From assembly GCA_019308985.1 (NCBI GenBank), contig JAFDHB010000002.1:15838-79837 (forward strand): DNA of 64,000 bases. Reading direction: 5' to 3'. Below are positions 63,922 to 64,000 of the stretch, piece after piece. Made by a program: the position numbers and the translations under genes. Every line of letters starts with the position of its first letter. Position 1 is the first letter of the stretch. A model generated the notes under the pieces. That model did no database searches and was not told the origin of the DNA. It was given only the letters and a program-made list of their open reading frames with translations. Source of the stretch: Deltaproteobacteria bacterium (GTDB taxonomy: Bacteria > Desulfobacterota > DSM-4660 > Desulfatiglandales > HGW-15).

Positions 63922-64000
63922 GCACGGCCCCTAGCGCAAAATATCCATCCCACCTCACCCTGCAACCGCAGTGACTATGAAGGCAGGGATATCAATCCAG

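Noticed and set aside
1..64000. CRISPR array, prophage or intact insertion sequence
   Set aside because: No regularly spaced direct repeats, phage structural genes or complete transposase were seen; only fragments and MITE-like repeats.

Overview
The window reads as a chromosomal segment of a Desulfobacterota (deltaproteobacterial) anaerobe, probably a sulfate reducer or fatty-acid/aromatic-acid syntroph. That is inferred from gene content and not proven: a DUF169 protein, a bacterioferritin, an EtfB-EtfA-acyl-CoA dehydrogenase operon, a long-form HflX, a BKACE enzyme, TRAP-transporter remnants and many short dispersed repeats of the kind common in that phylum. No rRNA, CRISPR array, prophage or intact transposon was seen.

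Layout. 0.4-8.6 kb: phasin-like gene, ubiB-type kinase, DUF169 protein, bacterioferritin, and a 1227-residue AsmA-like protein. The bacterioferritin/AsmA pair is bracketed by two 193-bp copies of one repeat in opposite orientation. 8.6-13.5 kb is accessory: hairpins, a TPR-SNF2 helicase translationally overlapped by a gene ending in a RING-like Cys/His cluster, a 280-bp RAYT-derived deletion element with perfect 26-bp inverted ends, and tRNA-Leu(CAG). 13.7-26.6 kb is housekeeping: ribF, flippase-like protein, apbE, the rpsF-rpsR-DUF2232-rplI-dnaB-hflX operon (minus), inositol monophosphatase, RNase Z-like protein, purC, and a receiver-like protein with a large insert. 27-31.6 kb: grpE, dnaK and an LpoA-like lipoprotein. 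31.6-36.3 kb (minus): alr-argS-SPOR-tatB-tatC. 36.7-44.2 kb (plus): queA-tgt-yajC-secD-secF-TPR protein, with a dispersed repeat between yajC and secD. 44.5-47.8 kb: mutT, then etfB-etfA-acyl-CoA dehydrogenase. 48.1-49.8 kb: a DUF898-TPR fusion behind a strong promoter and a folded leader. 49.9-56.5 kb (minus): rplU-rpmA-obgE-proB-proA-nadD-rsfS-M48 protease. 56.6-60.5 kb is a scrambled catabolic/transport region: tRNA-Arg(CCT), a dctM 3' remnant fused out of frame to a biotin-carrier gene, a cysteine hydrolase, an amidohydrolase stub, BKACE and an N-truncated TAXI receptor. 60.5-64 kb: SDR, CocE-type hydrolase and MaoC-like protein.

How the genes work together. Most of the window is core growth machinery: ribosome parts and ribosome-associated GTPases, replication helicase, Hsp70 system, Sec and Tat export, queuosine, proline, NAD and purine synthesis. 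Metabolic capacity is shown by the ETF/acyl-CoA dehydrogenase operon and the decayed carboxylic-acid region. The best candidate for an undescribed system is the SNF2 helicase plus RING-like partner at 9.6-13.0 kb. It sits between mobile-element debris and a tRNA gene, the usual setting of an accessory island. Its function is not known from sequence alone.
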